A DNA stretch of 64,000 nt, taken from the NCBI RefSeq assembly GCF_963676685.1, contig NC_092348.1:12932867-12996866 (forward strand), in the 5' to 3' direction. Origin of the DNA: Mytilus edulis. Lineage: Eukaryota > Mollusca > Bivalvia > Mytilida > Mytilidae. How positions within the stretch are numbered: position 1 is the stretch's first letter; each line of letters begins with the position of its first letter. The translations under genes were made by a program, and so were the position numbers. Positions 59,961-64,000 of this stretch are shown in pieces. The notes below the pieces were generated by a model. That model saw nothing but the letters and a program-made list of their open reading frames with translations. It was not told where the DNA came from and did no database searches.

Positions 59961-60815
59961 GTGTGGTTTTCATATTTTGTTAGAATTGAATTGTGTAGCA
60001 AGAATAAACAGAAAAAAAGAAAAGAAGGTCTGAAGTCATAAGTATCTAAAGGGTAATATCTGTTAAAATCACATTCATTTTAACATACTTAAACACATAT
60101 CCAATATACAATTAGTCTGAAGTAAACAGTTAACAAAGCATATATCAGATAACATATATAAGAATTTCAAGTGTATTTTTGTTTAGACGCCATCTAGTTA
60201 CCTATCAACATGATCTCCCAAAAATAACGACGGTCATTTTACTTGATATGAACAGAAAACATAAAAGAAATAATTGATAGCTATCTCGTGCAACTTGATT
60301 TGACTATGTTTGCTTGATTTCATTTTATAGGTGAAACAAATCAGTTAACTATCGTTTTTACCTTTAAATGTTTTTGTTGATCGAATCGGTCAATAAATGA
60401 TTTACCCTGGTTTCACTTTCAATATTGACATTCTTTTTCTTATAATTACTGAACATGCACAATGCATGCGTAATCCATCTCTAGCGTAGGGGTTAAATTG
60501 AAGGTCAAATAAATACGGATTTATTTAGATCAATTGTTCACCAGTAATCTTCAATTGGACCATAAATGTACTGGCTGCTAAAAGCGAATTATCATTTCAC
60601 TATTTCACTTTCAATAATGATTGAAAAAAAAAATCATATTTTTTTTTATCTTGTAGCTAGTCACCCTTTTTATATGAAGATACATTTACCCTTATGTTCT
60701 CGCACTACGTACAACACATTAATTCGTTTTGTAAAAAATATTTCCGTATTTTATGTACCCCTTTCAATAAAATATTTTTATTTAACTGTGAAGCTGTTAA
60801 ACCAAGCGTTCTAAA
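59960..60815. other. Intergenic stretch, no gene seen
   Basis: AT-rich with poly-A/T runs. The 82-codon ORF at 60566-60814 has no recognisable motif or splice context. Confidence 0.4.
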
Positions 60816-60930
60816 TGGTGAAGTTGAAATCATCCCTTCGTAAATTTTACGGACGCCATCACGAGTTGGTTGACCGTTATGGAATAACCGTTTTACTAAT
60901 GATATCGGATATGTTCATTACGTCGTAACT
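60816..60930 (+). pseudogene. Penelope-like RT C-terminus (subfamily I) fragment
   Basis: Reads VKLKSSLRKFYGRHHEL then VDRYGI and ends FITS before TAA, the same end as the reverse copy at 1815. Only about 37 codons remain. The tail after the stop continues only 25 bases before joining a reverse subfamily II tail. Confidence 0.65.
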
Positions 60931-60949
60931 ACAATCCCCTTCCCTTTCA

Positions 60950-61620
60950 TGAATGAGTGCCAATGAGACAACTCTCCATCCAAGTAATAATTTATAAAAG
61001 AAAACCATAGGTCAACACGGAGCTTTGGTTCACACCGAATAGCAAGCTATAAAGGTCCCCAAAATTACTAGTTTAAAACCATTCAAACGGGAAAACCAGT
61101 GGTCTTATCTATACAAAAACGTGAAACGAGAAACACTTATGAACCACATAAACAGATGACAACCACTGAACATCAGATTTCTGACTTAGAGCAGGTGCAA
61201 ACAATTGCAGCGGGATTAAACGTTTTATGTTTACTTGTTTTGTTAATATGTCTTTTGATTAAGTTAAGTTTAATTAAGCCATTTCAATTGATATTTTATT
61301 ATGCGTCTTTTTATATTGTAATATTACACTATTGTTTTAGGTAAGGCTGAAGTTTGACGCCTAATAAAATGTTTAAACCCGCTGCATTTGTGTGCACCTG
61401 CCCTAAGTCAGGAACATATTGTGTTTCGTTTTTTAGTACATATTAAACCGTTGATTTACCTGTTTGAATGGTTTATACTTATCATTTTGTGGGTCATTTA
61501 TAGCTTGCTGTTCATAGAAGGTCGTACTTTGACCTATAATGGTCGACTTTTTCAAATTGTGACTTAGATGGAGAGTTGTCTCATTGGTACTCATACCCCA
61601 TTTTCTTCTTCTTTTCTTCT
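60950..61620. repeat. Inverted pair of subfamily II tails
   Basis: 60950-61225 is the 3' part of the tail in reverse (GAGTGCCAATGAGACAACTC, GGGAAAACCAGTGG, CTTAGAGCAGGTGC). 61350-61620 is the same part in forward orientation (CACCTGCCCTAAGTCAGG, GTCGTACTTTGACC, GAGAGTTGTCTCATTGG). They are separated by about 130 bases, giving a long potential hairpin. ORFs 61099-61344 and 61433-61708 lie in these repeats. Confidence 0.65.
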
Positions 61621-61844
61621 GTTTTATTCTTGTATGCGCTTTGTTTCTAGTGCTAAATTTAACTTTTGTTGATACTGATGTTTTTTTGTGTTCATAAAAT
61701 GTTAACATTATTCAAAGCACTAAGATTTTTTCAAATCCCAGGTTTACTTAACTTTTGGAAAATGTCACAGTGACAAAATCTTATGGGGATTGTTGATTTG
61801 AAGTACTTTTCCGTAGTTTTTGATATCAACATGTAATTCGTCAG

Positions 61845-62125
61845 TACGAACATCGATATAACCTTGTAAATGTTTATTTCGAACAACGATATAACCTTGT
61901 AATTGTTTAATTCGAACATCGATATAACCTTGTAATAGTTAAATTCGAACATCGATGTAACCTTGTAATTGTTTAGTTCAAACATCGATGTAACCGTGTA
62001 ATTGTTCAGTTCAATCATCGATGTAACCGTTTAATTGTTTAATTCGAACACCGATATAACCTTGTAATGGTTTAATTCGAACATAGATGTAACCTTGTAA
62101 TCGTTCAGTTCGAACATCGATGATC
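61845..62125. repeat. 33-bp minisatellite, about 8.5 units
   Basis: Unit reads TTCGAACATCGATATAACC then TTGTAATTGTTTAA, with unit-to-unit variation such as GATGTAACC. Because 33 is a multiple of three, the - strand shows a false ORF with an 11-residue period (ELNNYKVISMF). Ends in CGAACATCGATGATC. Confidence 0.9.
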
Positions 62126-62234
62126 ACTTTGATGTATACGGATCGCATGTCTGGCGTATCAAATTATAATAGAATAATTATTTTATGAAAGTATGGTTGA
62201 CGAGTTTATAAAGCACCAGCTCGTTGTTTGTAGT

Positions 62235-62415
62235 TAAAATTAAATTGTATTTGGCAAAACTTTTAGGAATTTTGGTCCTCAATGCTCTTCAACTTCGTAC
62301 TGTATTTGGCCTTTTTAACTTTTTTGGATTCGAGCTTCACTAATGAGTCTTTTGTAGACGAATCGCGCGCCTGACGTAAATTCAAAATTTAATCCTGGTA
62401 TCTCTGATGAGTTTA
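62235..62415 (+). repeat. Dispersed repeat R1, 3' part
   Basis: GGAATTTTGGTCCTCAATGC, TTTTGTAGACGAATCGCGCG and AATCCTGGTATCTCTGATGA. Confidence 0.6.
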
Positions 62416-62989
62416 TTCAAAATCTTGAATTCCTTTTTGATATTCAAATACATGTATTTTTACATAAACAGGTGAACCATTTAAAATAAAAACTATGATA
62501 GTTAAAGTGTACAACGTTTTACATTAAAATATTGCCCTTCATTATGTCATTGATAAAGAATTATCATAAATGGTTATGCATCAAATACTCTTACTGAACT
62601 TAATAGATAAAAGAGGTTCTTATAATGTACCAATTCAGTTATCTGCTGTCAAATTCAAAAACGTTGGTTTCTCGTTCGTGTTTTTTTTGTCGATAAACAA
62701 CCTGATTTTTCTGCTGTTAAATAGGTGTTTTAATCGAATTAATTATGACGTTTCAGAGTTTCTTTTTTACGCATATTATATTCAAATCTTTGAGACATAA
62801 AGAACTTGTGATGGGTTGATCATGGTTTTACAGCAGGTCAAACTTCCCTCATGAATTGAAGTCATATCAATTCAGATTTATTATGTATTTCGTAGTGAGT
62901 AAATTTCAAAATGTTTTTGGGACTTTTAATTTTACCCCAAAATTACTACAAAACTGTACAACGTCACAAATAAATTCGCCATTTAGCTC

Positions 62990-63745
62990 AGAATTCAGCA
63001 CTTCTGTGCTGGTATGAATTATTATTGATATGGTCATATTTATAAATTAACTGTTGACAAAACTTGATATTTTCTGCCACAGGAATAGATTACCGTAGAA
63101 ATATTTGGCAAAACTTTTAGGAATTTCTGGTTCTCAATGCTTTTCAAATTCTATCTTTATTTGGTAATTTTAACTAATTTTTATTCAAGCTCATTGACGA
63201 GTTTTTCGTAGACAAAAGAGGGGCGAAACATACCAGAGGAACAGTCAAACTCATAACTCAGAAATAAACTGACAACGCCATGGCTAAAAATGAAAAGGAC
63301 AAACAGACAAATAATAGTACACAAGTAACAACATAGAAAACTAAAGACTGAACAACACGAACCCCATCAAAACCTGGGGGTGATCTCATGTGCTCCGGAA
63401 GGGTAAACAGATCCTGATCCACATATGGCACCCGTCGTGTTTCTCATGTTATTACAAATCCGGTAAATAGTCTAATTCGGTAGGTCATATTCGGATAAAG
63501 GGAAGGGGACTGTAGGGATCAAGGGAATCATGATAGGAAATACAAGCGTGGGAATATAAATTGGGAGATATATACTCCGTATGCAGGCGCTGCTGGAATG
63601 TTGCTACATAGAAATGGAAAGTTCACAATTTGGAGGCTGAAATCATTACATTGGTCATAAAGATTTGTTTTCAACTGACACTAATTTTCTCGCGTCTGGC
63701 GACAATACAAAATTTCAGTCCTGGTATCTATGATGAGTTTATTAA
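62990..63745 (+). repeat. R1 copy split by a nested insertion
   Basis: Left part 62990-63212 (CAGCACTTCTGTGCTGGTAT to GAGTTTTTCGTAGAC), right part from about 63690 (CTCGCGTCTGGCG, TCCTGGTATCTATGATGAG). The two parts join into one R1 when 63213-63689 is left out. Confidence 0.65.
63213..63689 (-). mobile_element. Penelope-like subfamily I insertion nested in R1
   Basis: Reverse copy ending CCCTCTTTT at 63213. It includes the full tail (GTGATCTCATGTGCTCCGG; GGCACCCGTCGTG) and a deleted RT C-terminus remnant (63520-63660) that parallels 1960-2100. An internal deletion near 63510-63525 removes the FYGRHHELVDRYG coding part. Confidence 0.65.
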
Positions 63746-64000
63746 TAAGTCAAAATACGGTTTTTAAAGTTCTCACAATTCACATACTGAAGTCATGTTA
63801 TCATTGTAATATAAAATCAACTCTGTACATCTGGAAACAATCATAAAGGAACGTTATAAACAGTTCAGGGAGTGAGGCCATATAGGTATATATTTATTTG
63901 TGTGTCTTGTTAAAAAGTGTGTTTTTTAGGCAAATCTATCTTTTTTTCTGTTTGTTTTAATGGTTATTTTCGAAATTCAAAATTTTAACGATGAATGATT

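Noticed and set aside
61731-62018. Protein with 11-residue repeats on the - strand
   Set aside because: It is the translation of a 33-bp minisatellite; no start context or transcript signals.

Overview
The window is eukaryotic, AT-rich and intron-containing. Most of it is old dispersed repeat sequence. Gene content and the repeat families point to a bivalve mollusc, most likely a Mytilus-type mussel; this is inference from recognised repeats and protein families, not a database result. Three host protein-coding genes can be supported. (1) A four-exon dermatopontin-family secreted protein on the + strand (3662-8103). (2) An uninterrupted 976-residue polytopic membrane protein on the - strand (29995-32925), whose family I do not recognise. 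(3) A five-coding-exon TIMP-like (tissue inhibitor of metalloproteinases) gene on the - strand (52964-56703), with a probable untranslated first exon and TATA box near 58.6 kb. Genes 1 and 3 were assembled by hand from short exons with matching splice phases.

Layout. 0-3.3 kb: remnants of Penelope-like reverse transcriptase elements and other dispersed repeats. 3.6-8.1 kb: dermatopontin gene with repeat-rich introns. 8.5-14.8 kb: dispersed repeats, then a broken Penelope-like RT with its long 3' tail (12.5-14.8 kb). 14.8-29.5 kb: a locally duplicated block, about four main copies of unequal age, with no confident gene. 30-33 kb: the 976-aa gene. 33-39 kb: repeats, a 33-bp tandem repeat, a MITE, a second Penelope-like tail and a large inverted repeat. 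38.99-46.18 kb: a complete, very young BEL/Pao LTR retrotransposon on the - strand. It has 781-bp LTRs differing at one base, a 5-bp target duplication and a polypurine tract, and one in-frame stop inside its integrase domain. 47.2-50.8 kb: a decayed CR1-like LINE with PHD-finger and esterase remnants in ORF1, a mutated RT active site, and an inserted array of AACGCGTT palindromes. 50.8-52.7 kb: a nearly perfect 443-bp tandem array, each unit carrying a tRNA-like Pol III promoter. 52.9-58.7 kb: TIMP gene. 59-64 kb: nested and inverted repeats and a 33-bp minisatellite.

The host genes are not an operon. Dermatopontin and TIMP are both secreted extracellular-matrix proteins, but nothing in the sequence shows that they act together. 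The most unusual structures are the 443-bp Pol III-type array next to the TIMP 3' end, the 20-21-bp-phased palindrome array inserted in a PHD finger, the TIMP signal-peptide junction, the retroelement-derived splice acceptor of TIMP, and the unassigned membrane protein beside a local duplication cluster.
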